Assembly (NCBI GenBank): GCA_946482655.1
Contig: CAMLSA010000019.1
Coordinates: 1 to 40,352, forward strand
Length of the DNA: 40,352 nucleotides
From: an uncultured Sphingomonas sp.
GTDB lineage: Bacteria > Pseudomonadota > Alphaproteobacteria > Sphingomonadales > Sphingomonadaceae
Reading direction: 5' to 3'
The translations under genes were made by a program, and so were the position numbers. The notes beneath the pieces are model-generated. The model was not told the DNA's origin. It did no database searches and was given only the letters and a program-made list of their open reading frames with translations. Positions 8,226-17,471 of the stretch are shown here, piece after piece; position 1 is the stretch's first letter, and each line of letters opens with the position of its first letter.

Positions 8226-9068
8226 TCAGGAACTTGCCCCCCCGTCTGCGACCCCGGCGTTGTGAGAAAGATCACCTGATGCGGCAACCCCGGCCATCAT
8301 CTCTTTCGTTAGACCGGCCCTGTGGCGCGCTGAATCGTTGAACGGAGGCTTAACGACCCCGCGAAAATGCTGCGCGACCTGGGCTCGCCAGCTCTGCGCG
8401 CAGTCGATTCGCATTGCCGCGCACAAAAATCCGAACCATTCGACGCCGGCTGCGACGTGATCGATCTCGTCCTCGGCTATGCGCCGCAGGACGCGGGCCG
8501 AACGTTCGTCGCCCGCCGCTTCGAAGCGGCTTATCAACAAAGGGGTCACATCGAGTCCGCGCGCCTCGAGCACCATGGGGACCACCGCCAGCCGGGCGAG
8601 CGGGTCCGCCGCCGTATGTTCGGCCGCTTCCCACAATCCGTCGTGCGCGGGCAGGTCGCCATAGCGCGCGCCATAGGCGTTCAGCCGCCGTTCGAGCAGC
8701 GCGAAGTGGATCGCTTCCTCGGCGCCGATCCTGATCCAGCGGTCGACGAAGCGAGGCGGAAAGCTCTGCCCGAACCGCCCGATCAGATCGAAGGCGAGAT
8801 CGATCGCGACATATTCGATATGGGCGAGCGCGTGTAGCATCGCGATCCGCGCGCGGGGCGATCCGGCGCGCCCGCGCTTAGGCATGCGCGACGGGGGCAG
8901 CAGCGGCGGCCGATCCGTTCGCGTCGGGCGATCGGGCATCGGCGAGGTGAAGCTCCAGCCGAGGCGGCCCATCCGCCAGTCGCGCGCGGCGCGCCGCGCC
9001 GCCTTGACCTTGGCGATCGGATCGGGCTCGTCGAGCACCAGGCGGCAGGCGGCGGAAACGTCACTCAT
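8226..9068 (-). CDS. DUF455 ferritin-like domain protein
   Basis: A 280-residue protein with the DUF455 pattern. Carboxylate/histidine pairs typical of a ferritin-like di-iron helical bundle appear at HALAHIEYVAIDLAFD (about residues 79-94), EEAIHFALLERRL (about 118-130), VLEARGLDVTP (about 166-176) and EDEIDHVAAGVEWF (about 203-216). The family is uncharacterised, though some members sit near tRNA- or lipid-modifying enzymes. No strong operon partner is visible here: the M23 peptidase begins 61 bases downstream. Confidence 0.85.
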   Translation of the reverse strand: MSDVSAACRLVLDEPDPIAKVKAARRAARDWRMGRLGWSFTSPMPDRPTRTDRPPLLPPSRMPKRGRAGSPRARIAMLHALAHIEYVAIDLAFDLIGRFGQSFPPRFVDRWIRIGAEEAIHFALLERRLNAYGARYGDLPAHDGLWEAAEHTAADPLARLAVVPMVLEARGLDVTPLLISRFEAAGDERSARVLRRIAEDEIDHVAAGVEWFGFLCAAMRIDCAQSWRAQVAQHFRGVVKPPFNDSARHRAGLTKEMMAGVAASGDLSHNAGVADGGASS

Positions 9069-9247
9069 CGCTCATGCCGTGACCCCATCCTCGCGATGCC
9101 CATCGAGCGTCGGCGGCGTGGCGGCGAGGACCAGCCCACATTTGTCGAAGCCGAAGCGGCCACCGGACCTTGTCGGCGAAGCATAATATGGATGATGTAC
9201 GATCCGCAGCATCTTGCCAGTCTAGCTCCTTTTCCCGATGGAAGGCC

Positions 9248-10198
9248 ATGAACCAAGAATTTGTCCGCCCCGATGTCCGCGCCTTTCTCGACGATATCAA
9301 CGGCCGAGGCGGTCCGAGGACCCACGAAGTCGATCCCGCGGCCGCGCGGCTGATGGCGGCAAAGCTGCGTACGGTCGCGGAGGTCGACAGCGCCGCGATT
9401 GCGACGCGTGAGGACCTCTATATCGCCGCCGCCGACGGCCGGTCGATCCCGGCCCGCTTCTATGACCCGCGCGAGAAGCGCGGGGAGGGGCCGCTTGTCG
9501 TGTTCTTTCATGGCGGCGGTTTCGTGATGGGTGACCTCGAACTTTACGATGCGGCCTGCGTCGATATCGCGATTGGGCTGGATCTGCCGCTTCTGTCGAT
9601 CGACTATCGGCTCGCGCCCGAACATGTCTGGCCGGCCGCGCCCGACGACTGCGAGGCGGCGGCGCGCTGGGTGGCCGGACAGGGGGTGCTGTTCGGCCGC
9701 AGCTTCAATTCGCTCGCGCTCGCCGGCGACAGCGCCGGCGGGACATTGGCCATCGTCACCGCCATGGCGCTGCGCAATCACCGCGCGGCGCTGCCGGTGA
9801 TCGCGATCTGGCCGCTCTACCCAGCGGTCGACCTGCGCAAGCGCTATCCCTCGACCGAGCGGCTCGGCGAGGGCTATCTGCTCAGCCTCGATACGCTGCG
9901 CTGGTTCAACGATCACTATGATCCCGATTATCTGCACTGGCGCGCGTCGCCCCGCCTGGGCGATCAGCGCGGCATGCCGCCCGCGCTGGTGGTGACCTCG
10001 ACGCTTGATCCGCTGCTCGATCAAGGGCGGGCATTCGCGATGGCCTGCATCGAGGCGGGGGTGACCGTCTCCTATCGCGAAGCTCGGGGCAACATTCACG
10101 GCTGGCTGACGCTCCGGCGCGCCATCCCCTCGTCCCAACGGGATCTGCAGGGCTGCCTCTCGGCGTTCCGGATGATGATCGAAGAATATCGGCCATGA
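9248..10198 (+). CDS. Alpha/beta hydrolase, hormone-sensitive lipase-type esterase
   Basis: A 316-residue esterase. The oxyanion-hole motif HGGGF (about residue 89), nucleophile elbow GDSAGG (about residue 158), an acid residue in TSTLDPLLDQG (about residue 256) and a histidine in NIHGWL (about residue 283) complete the HSL-family catalytic set. I chose the ATG at 9248 because MNQEFVRPDVRAFL matches family N-termini; the frame is open upstream to 9170 but reads as non-coding. Substrates are probably short-chain esters. The stop overlaps the rppH start (ATGA), so the two are co-translated. Confidence 0.9.
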   Translation: MNQEFVRPDVRAFLDDINGRGGPRTHEVDPAAARLMAAKLRTVAEVDSAAIATREDLYIAAADGRSIPARFYDPREKRGEGPLVVFFHGGGFVMGDLELYDAACVDIAIGLDLPLLSIDYRLAPEHVWPAAPDDCEAAARWVAGQGVLFGRSFNSLALAGDSAGGTLAIVTAMALRNHRAALPVIAIWPLYPAVDLRKRYPSTERLGEGYLLSLDTLRWFNDHYDPDYLHWRASPRLGDQRGMPPALVVTSTLDPLLDQGRAFAMACIEAGVTVSYREARGNIHGWLTLRRAIPSSQRDLQGCLSAFRMMIEEYRP

Positions 10199-10674
10199 AG
10201 CAGCGTTCGCTTCCCTACCGCCCCGCGGCGGCGGTGATGCTGCTCAATGCCGACGACAAGGTGTTCGTGGCGCAGCGCCTCGATAATGCGCTCGACGCCT
10301 GGCAGATGCCCCAGGGCGGCCTCGATCCAGGCGAGGATCCCGAAGCGGGTGCCTTGCGCGAGCTTGAGGAGGAAACGGGCATCCCGCGGCATCTTGTCGA
10401 GATATTGGGCCGGGCGCCGCGGGAACTGCTCTACGAACTGCCGTCCGAGCTGATCGGCAAGGTCTGGGGCGGAAAATATCGCGGCCAGAGCCAGCACTGG
10501 TTCGTCGCCCGCTTCCTCGGGCGCGACGAAGATATCAATCTCGAAACGGCCGAGCCCGAATTCCGTGCCTGGAAGTGGGTCGACGCGAGCGAGCTCGTGG
10601 ACCTGATCGTCCCGTTCAAGCGCGAGCTCTACGGCCAGGTGGTCGAAGCCTTTCGGGATTATTTGCCTCAATAA
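10195..10674 (+). CDS. rppH: RNA pyrophosphohydrolase, Nudix family
   Basis: A 159-residue Nudix hydrolase that removes pyrophosphate from mRNA 5' ends and primes them for decay; the family also hydrolyses diadenosine polyphosphates. The Nudix box begins at GGLDPGEDPEAGALRE and continues LEEETGI (about residues 41-63), with all signature Glu and Arg residues. The N-terminal YRPAAAVMLLN and the WQMPQGG segment, plus KYRGQSQHWFVARF, are characteristic of RppH rather than other Nudix groups. It starts in the stop codon of the esterase gene. Confidence 0.93.
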   Translation: MKQRSLPYRPAAAVMLLNADDKVFVAQRLDNALDAWQMPQGGLDPGEDPEAGALRELEEETGIPRHLVEILGRAPRELLYELPSELIGKVWGGKYRGQSQHWFVARFLGRDEDINLETAEPEFRAWKWVDASELVDLIVPFKRELYGQVVEAFRDYLPQ

Positions 10675-10724
10675 CATTCGATTGCGGAAGCGAAGCAACT
10701 CTGAGGACAGGGCTGGTTCGTTAC

Positions 10725-10739
10725 TGCTAATGACTTGCA
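10725..10739. promoter_or_regulatory. Fur-box-like operator before the TonB receptor
   Basis: TGCTAATGACTTGCA is an imperfect palindrome with matching TGC/GCA ends and a central AT-rich core, 50 bases upstream of the receptor start in a non-coding gap. Alphaproteobacterial Fur and Mur sites share this TGC-N9-GCA shape. The receptor's probable role in iron uptake makes iron repression likely, but the call rests on pattern only. Confidence 0.4.
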
Positions 10740-10788
10740 ATAGATCGATACAGAGGTTAGCGGGCTCCCGACTTTCAAAGGGAAAACC

Positions 10789-12951
10789 ATGCTTCGCGCC
10801 CGTTATGTCGCCGCCTCCCTCCTCGCGCTCACCGCCGCCACGTCGGCTTTCGCGCAGGCCGAACCCGCCGGAGCGGCATCGGATGACATGATCATCGTCA
10901 CCGCTTCACGCTCGGTGCTGCCCGCCAATGCGCTGCCGCTGACCATCGACGTCATCCCCAAGACCGCTCTCGATCAGCAGATCGCGATCTCCGGATCGGT
11001 CACCGATGCCGTTTCGGCGCTGGTCCCGTCCTTCTCGCCCACTCGGCAGAAGCTGTCGGGTGCGGGCGAGACCCTGCGTGGCCGCTCTCCGCTCTACGCG
11101 ATCAACGGCATTCCGCAGTCGACCCCGCTGCGCGACGGCAGCCGCGATGGCTTCACGATCGACGGCTTCTTCGTCGACAGGGTTGAGCTGATCTACGGCT
11201 CGAACGCGCTGCAGGGGATCGGCGGTAGCGGAGGCATCGTCAACCAGGTGACCGTCGGTGCGCCCAAGGAGGAGGGCTTGTCCGGCCGGGTCCTGCTCCA
11301 GGGCACTGCCGATAATGATTTCACCAAAAGCGGTGCGGGTTACAAGGCCGCCGGGCTCGTCCAGTATAAAGCCGGCCGCTTCGACGCGACGCTGGGCGCC
11401 GCCTATGAAAGGCGCGGCCTTTTCCGCGATGGCAAGGGCCGCCCGATCGGCATCAACCTGACCCAGGGGGAGACCCAGGATTCGAAGGCGTTCTCGATCT
11501 TCGGTCGGTTCGGTTACCAGGTCGGCGACACAGGGCGGATCGACCTGATCGCCAACCGCTTCGAACTCAAGGGCGACGGCGATTATATTCCCGTTGCCGG
11601 CAATCGGTCGACCGGTTTGCCGACTAGCGCCGTGCGTGGCAACCCGCCGCTCCAACCCGCCCGGAACCGCACCGAAAGTCTCGCACTGTCATACACAGAC
11701 ACCGATCTCGGCGGCGGCAATTTTCTCAGCCAAATCTTCTTCAATCGCAGCCGCGACACCTTCGGCGGCGAGCCCAATCCCATCCCGACCTTCCAGGATG
11801 TGCGGATCGCGCCGTTCGGTACTCTGCTCGACCAGTCGCAGAACCGTTCGCGCAAGCTCGGTGGCAAGCTCAGCTATGAACGAGCGGTGCCCGGACTCGA
11901 GGCACTGACCGCGATCGTCGGTCTGGACGCCCTGTTCGACAAGACCGAGCAGAAGCTGATCGCGACCGGCCGCATCTGGGTGCCGCCGAGCGACTTCCGC
12001 AGCATCGCGCCGTTCAGTCAGCTCAATCTCGCCCTGTTCGACAAGAAGCTGCGCTTGGCGGGTGGTGTGCGCTGGGAGAATGTTCAGATCAAGATCGACG
12101 ATTACACCACGCTCGCCTCGACTTCGGTGCCGGCGGGCGGCGTTAAGGTCGCGGGCGGGAAGCCGAAATTCGAAGATGTCCTTCTCAACGGCGGCGTCAT
12201 CTTTGAGCCGTGGGAAGGCGTCCGCGCCTATGCGAGCTATGCCGAGGGTTTCACCGTGCCGGACATCGGCCGCATCACTCGCGCGGTGAGCCGCCCTAAT
12301 GTCGACATCGACACCTTTCTCGATATCAGTCCGGTCATCTCTAACAACCGCGAGCTCGGCATCGAGCTGAAGCGCGGGCCGCTCGACGCCAGCGCCACCT
12401 ATTTCTGGTCGTCGAGCGATAAGGGACAGCTCCTCATCGCCAATCCGGGCGGGATCTTCGACGTCCAACGCCAGCGGGTCGAGATCGAAGGCCTCGAGAT
12501 CAACGCGGCGGTGCGAATGCCTATCCAGGGGCTGCGGCTGTCGGTGGGCTATGCCCATATCAAGGGCCGCTACGACGCCAGCACGGTGCCCGACGGCAAG
12601 GTCGACACTGACCTCGACGGCGTCAATATCTCGCCCGACCGGCTCAATCTCGCCGCCGACCTAAATCGCGGCCCCCTCTCCGCCCGTATTCAGACGAGCT
12701 ATTATTTCAGTCGTAGCTTCAGGAGTGCGGTGATTGCGGTCGATCCACGCAACAATTTCGGCGGCTATCACCTGACCGACGCCAGCATCCGCTACCAGAC
12801 CAAGCTCGGCGGGCTGAGCCTCAGTGTCCAAAATCTGTTCGACGAGCAATATATCGACTACAGCAGCGACACGCGGCTGCCGAACGACGATTTCGCCTAT
12901 TTTGCGGGACGCGGGCGGACCTTCACCCTCGGCTGGGACTATCGTTTCTGA
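10789..12951 (+). CDS. TonB-dependent outer-membrane receptor, probably siderophore uptake
   Basis: A 720-residue receptor. A signal peptide (MLRARYVAASLLALTAATSAFAQ) is followed by a TonB-box-like DDMIIVTASR, a plug domain (about residues 45-165, with DAVSALVPSFSP, LRGRSPLYAINGIP and VELIYGSNALQGIGGSGGIVN) and a beta-barrel ending in the aromatic residue of LGWDYRF. AGGGA precedes the ATG. Coupling to a PepSY-type membrane protein and the Fur-box-like site upstream favour a ferric siderophore as ligand. No ligand-specific motif can be read. The stop overlaps the next gene's apparent start. Confidence 0.92.
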   Translation: MLRARYVAASLLALTAATSAFAQAEPAGAASDDMIIVTASRSVLPANALPLTIDVIPKTALDQQIAISGSVTDAVSALVPSFSPTRQKLSGAGETLRGRSPLYAINGIPQSTPLRDGSRDGFTIDGFFVDRVELIYGSNALQGIGGSGGIVNQVTVGAPKEEGLSGRVLLQGTADNDFTKSGAGYKAAGLVQYKAGRFDATLGAAYERRGLFRDGKGRPIGINLTQGETQDSKAFSIFGRFGYQVGDTGRIDLIANRFELKGDGDYIPVAGNRSTGLPTSAVRGNPPLQPARNRTESLALSYTDTDLGGGNFLSQIFFNRSRDTFGGEPNPIPTFQDVRIAPFGTLLDQSQNRSRKLGGKLSYERAVPGLEALTAIVGLDALFDKTEQKLIATGRIWVPPSDFRSIAPFSQLNLALFDKKLRLAGGVRWENVQIKIDDYTTLASTSVPAGGVKVAGGKPKFEDVLLNGGVIFEPWEGVRAYASYAEGFTVPDIGRITRAVSRPNVDIDTFLDISPVISNNRELGIELKRGPLDASATYFWSSSDKGQLLIANPGGIFDVQRQRVEIEGLEINAAVRMPIQGLRLSVGYAHIKGRYDASTVPDGKVDTDLDGVNISPDRLNLAADLNRGPLSARIQTSYYFSRSFRSAVIAVDPRNNFGGYHLTDASIRYQTKLGGLSLSVQNLFDEQYIDYSSDTRLPNDDFAYFAGRGRTFTLGWDYRF

Positions 12952-14003
12952 AGACTCTCGATACGCTCCACCGATGGACGGGCGGCCTGATCGGCCTGCT
13001 TCTCGGGCTGCTCGGCCTGTCGGGCGCGATACTCGTCCATCGCGACGCCTGGATCGGACTGCCTCACGCGGATGACGCCCGGATCGCCGATGCCGAGCTG
13101 CTCGCCGCGGCTACCGCGCGGATCATGGCCGATCCGGCGGGGCCGCCGCTGAGCATCCTCTATGCGAGCGACGGGTTCGGGCTGGTCCGGCTGAGCTATC
13201 CGAACGGCGCCGGCGCCTACGCCAATCAGAACGGAGCGATCGTCACGCGCTGGCTAAGCCAGTGGGAGCGGCCAGAGCTGTGGCTGTTCGATTTCCACCA
13301 CCATCTGTTCGCAGGCGACGCGGGCAAATGGCTGGTCGGAATCGCGGGGCTGTGCGGACTGTTCTTCGTCGTCTCGGGCGTGATATTGTGGTGGCGGACG
13401 CGGCGCAGCTTCCAGTTCCGGCTCTGGCCGCGTCGAATGAGCCGCCCGGCGATCATGCGTCATCACCGCGATCTTGGCGTCGCCGCCGCGCCGCTGCTCC
13501 TGCTCGCGCTCTATACGGGCACGGTCATGATCTTTCGGCCGGTGTCGGTGCTGGTTCTCGGCCCGGGCGCCCCGGCGGCGGTGGCCAGCGCGCTCGCGCC
13601 GCCGCCGCCTCTCGACGCCCCGCTGTCGGGGAGGATCAACTGGGCGGCGATCGTCCGCACCGCGCATGCCCGCTTCCCTCAGGCCGAGCTGCGGCTGCTA
13701 GCCCCACCGCGGGCCGATAGCGGGTTGATCGTGGTGCGGATGCGCCAGCCCGGCGAATGGCTGCCCAACGGGCGCACCATGCTCTGGTTCGCCGCCGATG
13801 ACGGCCGGCTGATCGAAGCGCGGGACGCTCGCACCTTCGGCTGGCAGGTGAAGGGTTACAACCTTTTCTACCCGCTTCACGCCGCGAAGGTCGGCGGATT
13901 GGGCTACCGGCTGCTGATGACCGTGACGGGGGTCGTTCTGGTCCTGCTCGGCAGCTTGGCCGTGTGGAGCTTCTGGATTCGGGGCGGGCGGACGCGGGGC
14001 TAA
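12948..14003 (+). CDS. PepSY-associated membrane protein, apparent CTG start
   Basis: A protein of about 351 residues. The first helix reads KTLDTLHRWTGGLIGLLLG and continues LLGLSGAIL; the next typical block is FDFHHHLFAGDAGKWLVGIAG with SGVILWWRTRR, then further helices near residues 180 and 325. These are PepSY-TM landmarks: histidines in membrane helices probably bind haem and the family is thought to reduce ferric siderophores in the inner membrane. No ATG, GTG or TTG lies before the first helix; the first ATG (13125) would remove it. CTG at 12948 overlaps the receptor stop (CTGA), so I start there. GGGA lies about 10 bases upstream. A base error in an original ATGA is the alternative. 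It converges with bcp, overlapping by 4 bases. Confidence 0.82.
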   Translation: MKTLDTLHRWTGGLIGLLLGLLGLSGAILVHRDAWIGLPHADDARIADAELLAAATARIMADPAGPPLSILYASDGFGLVRLSYPNGAGAYANQNGAIVTRWLSQWERPELWLFDFHHHLFAGDAGKWLVGIAGLCGLFFVVSGVILWWRTRRSFQFRLWPRRMSRPAIMRHHRDLGVAAAPLLLLALYTGTVMIFRPVSVLVLGPGAPAAVASALAPPPPLDAPLSGRINWAAIVRTAHARFPQAELRLLAPPRADSGLIVVRMRQPGEWLPNGRTMLWFAADDGRLIEARDARTFGWQVKGYNLFYPLHAAKVGGLGYRLLMTVTGVVLVLLGSLAVWSFWIRGGRTRG

Positions 14004-14461
14004 AGCGCCTTCGCCGCCGCCAGTACCTCCTCGGCATGGCCCTTGACCTTCACCTTGCGCCAGATGCGGGCGATCGTGCCGTCTCTGTCGATCAGGAAGG
14101 TCGCGCGATCGATGCCCATATAGTTGCGGCCGTAGAGGCTCTTTTCGATCCAGGTGCCATAGGCTTCGCAGATGCGGCCATCGCCGTCCGAGGCAAGCTG
14201 GAACTTCAGGCCATATTTGTCGCTGAACTTCTTGTGCCGTGCCGCGCTGTCCTTCGACACGCCGATGATCGTCGCCCCCGCCTTGGCGAATTCTCCGGCA
14301 AGCGCGGTGAAGCTCTGCGCCTCGGTGGTGCAGCCCGGCGTGTCGTCCTTCGGATAGAAATAGAGGACGAGAGCCCTGCCCGCGTGCTCGGCGACGCTGG
14401 TGGTGGTGCCGTCGGGCAGAGGCAGCGGTAGGTTCGGGGCTTTGTCGCCGTGTTCGAGCAT
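14000..14461 (-). CDS. bcp: Thioredoxin-dependent peroxiredoxin Bcp
   Basis: A 153-residue peroxiredoxin that reduces hydrogen and organic peroxides with thioredoxin. The peroxidatic cysteine sits in YPKDDTPGCTTEAQSF (about residue 44). The usual resolving cysteine of atypical 2-Cys Bcp, five residues later, is absent, but a Cys in GRICEAYG (about residue 98) could serve. SVAEHAGRALVLYFYPKD and GIDRATFLIDRDG are standard family segments. The 3' end overlaps the PepSY gene tail by 4 bases on the opposite strand. GlnE is upstream, separated by a terminator. Confidence 0.92.
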   Translation of the reverse strand: MLEHGDKAPNLPLPLPDGTTTSVAEHAGRALVLYFYPKDDTPGCTTEAQSFTALAGEFAKAGATIIGVSKDSAARHKKFSDKYGLKFQLASDGDGRICEAYGTWIEKSLYGRNYMGIDRATFLIDRDGTIARIWRKVKVKGHAEEVLAAAKAL

Positions 14462-14526
14462 CGTTCGTCCTCTCAGGAGTGGACGATTCTTAGGACAGGG
14501 CGGTGCCGGAGTTCAACACCGGCGGG

Positions 14527-14559
14527 AAAAGATGGGGCGCCCGATACGCTGGGCGCCCC
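14527..14559 (-). terminator. Intrinsic terminator downstream of glnE
   Basis: A perfect 9-bp stem, GGGGCGCCC (14534-14542) with GGGCGCCCC (14551-14559), and an 8-base loop. Read on the minus strand it is followed by ATCTTTTCCC. It lies between the glnE stop (14740) and the bcp start (14461), so it would end the glnE transcript. Confidence 0.7.
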
Positions 14560-14680
14560 CTCGATGAATACAGCCATCGACCTATTCACGCTGACGCAAC
14601 ATACACTTGATGTTGCACTGGATAGCAGCCGATCTTTAAGCCGCGGTAGGCGAGACTGGTTAAAATCGCGATGACCCTAT

Positions 14681-14709
14681 TTTCGCGAGAAGCTCTTCAC
14701 TCCGCGAAA
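14681..14709. repeat. Inverted repeat in the glnE-bcp gap
   Basis: TTTCGCG (14681-14687) and CGCGAAA (14703-14709) form a perfect 7-bp stem with a 15-base spacer, about 30 bases past the glnE stop. There is no U-run, so it may be an mRNA 3'-end stabiliser, a weak first terminator or a protein site. The rest of the 279-base gap shows no convincing gene. Confidence 0.4.
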
Positions 14710-14739
14710 CGAACCCGCAAAATAAGGACAAGTGCTCGT

Positions 14740-17469
14740 TCAGGCGGCCGAGGAAACGCGTTTCCACTCGGCGCCGATCAGCGCGCGGGCCCTTTCATAT
14801 GCTTTAACCAGCGCCTCCCAGCCTGCTTCTCCGCAGGTACGCGCGACCAGTGCCCGCGACGGCCCGGGGGGTTCGGCCGAAGCCGGAGAAACGAGCCGCA
14901 AGGTCACCAGCATGCGGGTCAGCAGCTCATGCGCCGCGATGGTCCGGGGATCGATCAGCCCCTCGTCCGCGAGCATTCGCATCGCCGTGCGCAGGCGCGG
15001 ATCGAAGCCGATGCGGTGGCGCAATTGCAGCAGGTGGACGGTGAACTCCGCGTCGATCAATCCGCCCTCGACCAGCTTGACGTCAAATGGGCTCGAGGGC
15101 GGCTTATGCTTGGCGATCTCGCCGCGCATCTTGAGCACGTCGGCGGTGAGGACGGCCTGATCGCGTTCGCGCCCGAGCGCCTCGGCGATGATCGCTTCGA
15201 CCTCGCCACGCGCCGCGGGCGAGCCGAAGATCGGACGCGCCCGGGTCAGCGCCATATGCTCCCAGGTCCAGGCACTTTCCCGCTGATATTGCGCGAAGCT
15301 CTCGGTCGACACCGCGAGCAATCCCTGAGTGCCCGAAGGCCGGAGCCGCGTGTCTACTTCGTACAACGGCCCCGATGCGGTGGGGACCGAGAGGGAGGCG
15401 GAGATGCGCTGGGCGAGCCGGTTGTAATAGGTCGTTGCGCCGAGCGGGCGCCGCCCATCCGATTCGGCGAGAATATCGCCGGTGAACAGATAGATGATGT
15501 CGAGATCGGAGGCGTGGGTGAGCGCCCCGCCGCCGAGCCGTCCCAGCGCGATCACCAGCAGCTCGCTACCGGGTACGCCGCCATGGGTTTCTTCGAACTC
15601 GACTATCGTCGCGCGAGCGAGGACGGCGAAGGCAGCCTCGGCGACGCGCGCATAGCCGTGCGCGACGTCGATCGGATCCGATACCCCTTCAATGAGCTGG
15701 ACACCCAGCGCGAACCGCCGCTCACCGACGCGCTGACGGACGAGATCGAGCAGCTGCTCATAGCTGTCGCTGCGCTCGGCAGCGCCGAATTCCCGGACCA
15801 GTGCGTCGATGGGTGGCGGCGGCTCGAGCGCGGTCGAATCGATCAGGCCGTCGAGCAGCGCCGGCCTGCGGCTCAGCGCCTGGGACAGGGCCGGGGCGTG
15901 GCTCAGCACGTCGATAAGCGCCCGGGTGAGGGCGGGGCGCGCTTCCAGCAAGCGGAACAGGTTGATCGCGCTGGGCAGACCGGCGACGAGATCCTCGAAG
16001 CGGTTGAGCGCATCCTGCGGCGAGGGCGCCCTGCCGAGCGCGGCGACCAGCGTGGGCAGCGTCGCCTCGAGCGCTTCCTGGGCGACGGGGGTGCGCAGCG
16101 CCCGGCTCTTGCCGTCGCGCATGATGTCGATACGCAGCCGGGCCGCGGCAGGATCGGTGAAGCCGGCGGCGGCCAGTGTGGCTTCGAGCTTCTCGGGCTG
16201 ATGCGGCAGCCGGTCCTCGGCGTCCTGGTCGAGCGCGTCATAGGCGATGCCGACCCGGTCGACGTGCGGGCGCAGCAACGCGAGCAGCGCTTCGCCATCC
16301 TCCAGGCCATGGAGCCGAGCGACATTGTCGAGCGCTTCCGGTTGCTTGGGCAGCCTGTGGGTCTGGAGATCGTCCACCATCTGCAGCCGGTGTTCGATCG
16401 TGCGGAAGAGCCGATAGGCTTGTGAAAGCTGCTCGGCGGCCGCGCTGTCTATCCTGCCCGCTTCTCCCAGAGCCGCCAGAGCATCGAGTGTCGCGGGGGC
16501 GCGTAGCTGCGGTTCGCGGCCGCCATGGATGAGCTGGTGGATCTGCGCGAAGAACTCGACCTCGCGAATGCCGCCGCGCCCGCGCTTCAGATCATAGCCG
16601 GGGCCGAGTTTCTGGCCCTGCGCATAATGGTCGCGGATCCGGCGGGAAATCTGGCGGATTTCCCGGACCGCGCCGAAATCGATCGACCGCCGCCAGATGA
16701 AGGGGCGGATCGCCTCGAGGAATTTTTCGCCCAGTGCGACATCGCCAGCGGCAGGGCGGGCGCGGATGAAGGCGGCACGTTCCCAGGGAAGCGCCGCCGA
16801 TTCATAATAGCTCAGGGCCGCGCCTATCGGCAGCGCCAGCGGCGAAACCTCCGGCGACGGGCGCAGCCGCAGGTCCACGCGGAAGACATAGCCGTGCTCG
16901 TCGCGATTCTGCAGCAGCTCGACGACCCGACGGGCGATCCGCACCGCCGCCTCGACAGGCTCCTCACGCGGCCGATGCGGCAGCGTCTCCGGGTCGAAGA
17001 TCAGGATCGGATCGATATCCGAAGAATAGTTGAGTTCGCGGCTGCCATGCTTGCCGAGTGCCAGCGCGACGAACCCGCGCGGCTCCGCACCGGGCGTCCG
17101 TTCGATGATCGCGGTGCGGATCGCGAGGTCGAGCGCTTGATCGGCGAAGCTCGAAAGATGCTCGACCACCTCCTCGAACGGCGCCGCGCCCGAAAGGTCC
17201 GCCAGCGCCGTGGCGAGGGAAACCACCTGGCGTTGGCGGCGCAGCATTCTCGCGACATCCGACGAACGGACTTCGGCGAGGCCGTCCTCGATCGCGCTTT
17301 CGAACCCATGGTCACGGACCGCGGCGACGGTCGCGGGGTGGCGCTCGACAAGGCTCGCGAGAAACGGGCTATGGTCGCCGATCCGCCGTAAGGCGTCGGA
17401 AAAAAGGGCGATATCCGGGCGCGGAATCATCATCGTTGGGCATAGACGATGTGAACGGTAGTGCAACAT
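14740..17469 (-). CDS. glnE: Bifunctional glutamine synthetase adenylyltransferase/deadenylase
   Basis: A protein of up to 909 residues that adds AMP to, and removes it from, glutamine synthetase in answer to nitrogen state. Two nucleotidyltransferase domains are visible: the N-terminal deadenylylating domain with GSRELNYSSDIDPILIF (about residues 142-158) and the C-terminal adenylylating domain with LTHASDLDIIYLF (about 650-662). Both keep the DxD metal pair. A GlnD-like helical linker (KRGRGGIREVEFFAQIHQ near 315) separates them. The ATG at 17469 gives the longest form; ATGs at 17433 and 17430 are equally possible since none has a strong ribosome site. The family call is secure. Confidence 0.95.
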   Translation of the reverse strand: MLHYRSHRLCPTMMIPRPDIALFSDALRRIGDHSPFLASLVERHPATVAAVRDHGFESAIEDGLAEVRSSDVARMLRRQRQVVSLATALADLSGAAPFEEVVEHLSSFADQALDLAIRTAIIERTPGAEPRGFVALALGKHGSRELNYSSDIDPILIFDPETLPHRPREEPVEAAVRIARRVVELLQNRDEHGYVFRVDLRLRPSPEVSPLALPIGAALSYYESAALPWERAAFIRARPAAGDVALGEKFLEAIRPFIWRRSIDFGAVREIRQISRRIRDHYAQGQKLGPGYDLKRGRGGIREVEFFAQIHQLIHGGREPQLRAPATLDALAALGEAGRIDSAAAEQLSQAYRLFRTIEHRLQMVDDLQTHRLPKQPEALDNVARLHGLEDGEALLALLRPHVDRVGIAYDALDQDAEDRLPHQPEKLEATLAAAGFTDPAAARLRIDIMRDGKSRALRTPVAQEALEATLPTLVAALGRAPSPQDALNRFEDLVAGLPSAINLFRLLEARPALTRALIDVLSHAPALSQALSRRPALLDGLIDSTALEPPPPIDALVREFGAAERSDSYEQLLDLVRQRVGERRFALGVQLIEGVSDPIDVAHGYARVAEAAFAVLARATIVEFEETHGGVPGSELLVIALGRLGGGALTHASDLDIIYLFTGDILAESDGRRPLGATTYYNRLAQRISASLSVPTASGPLYEVDTRLRPSGTQGLLAVSTESFAQYQRESAWTWEHMALTRARPIFGSPAARGEVEAIIAEALGRERDQAVLTADVLKMRGEIAKHKPPSSPFDVKLVEGGLIDAEFTVHLLQLRHRIGFDPRLRTAMRMLADEGLIDPRTIAAHELLTRMLVTLRLVSPASAEPPGPSRALVARTCGEAGWEALVKAYERARALIGAEWKRVSSAA

Positions 17470-17471
17470 CG

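Noticed and set aside
14563..14673. Small 36-residue frame after the glnE terminator, plus strand
   Set aside because: No ribosome site, no family likeness and overlaps nothing informative; kept as non-coding.
14671..16425. Long open frame on the plus strand opposite glnE
   Set aside because: High GC keeps antisense frames open. The product is rich in Arg, Gln and Gly without domain motifs, while the minus strand carries complete GlnE.
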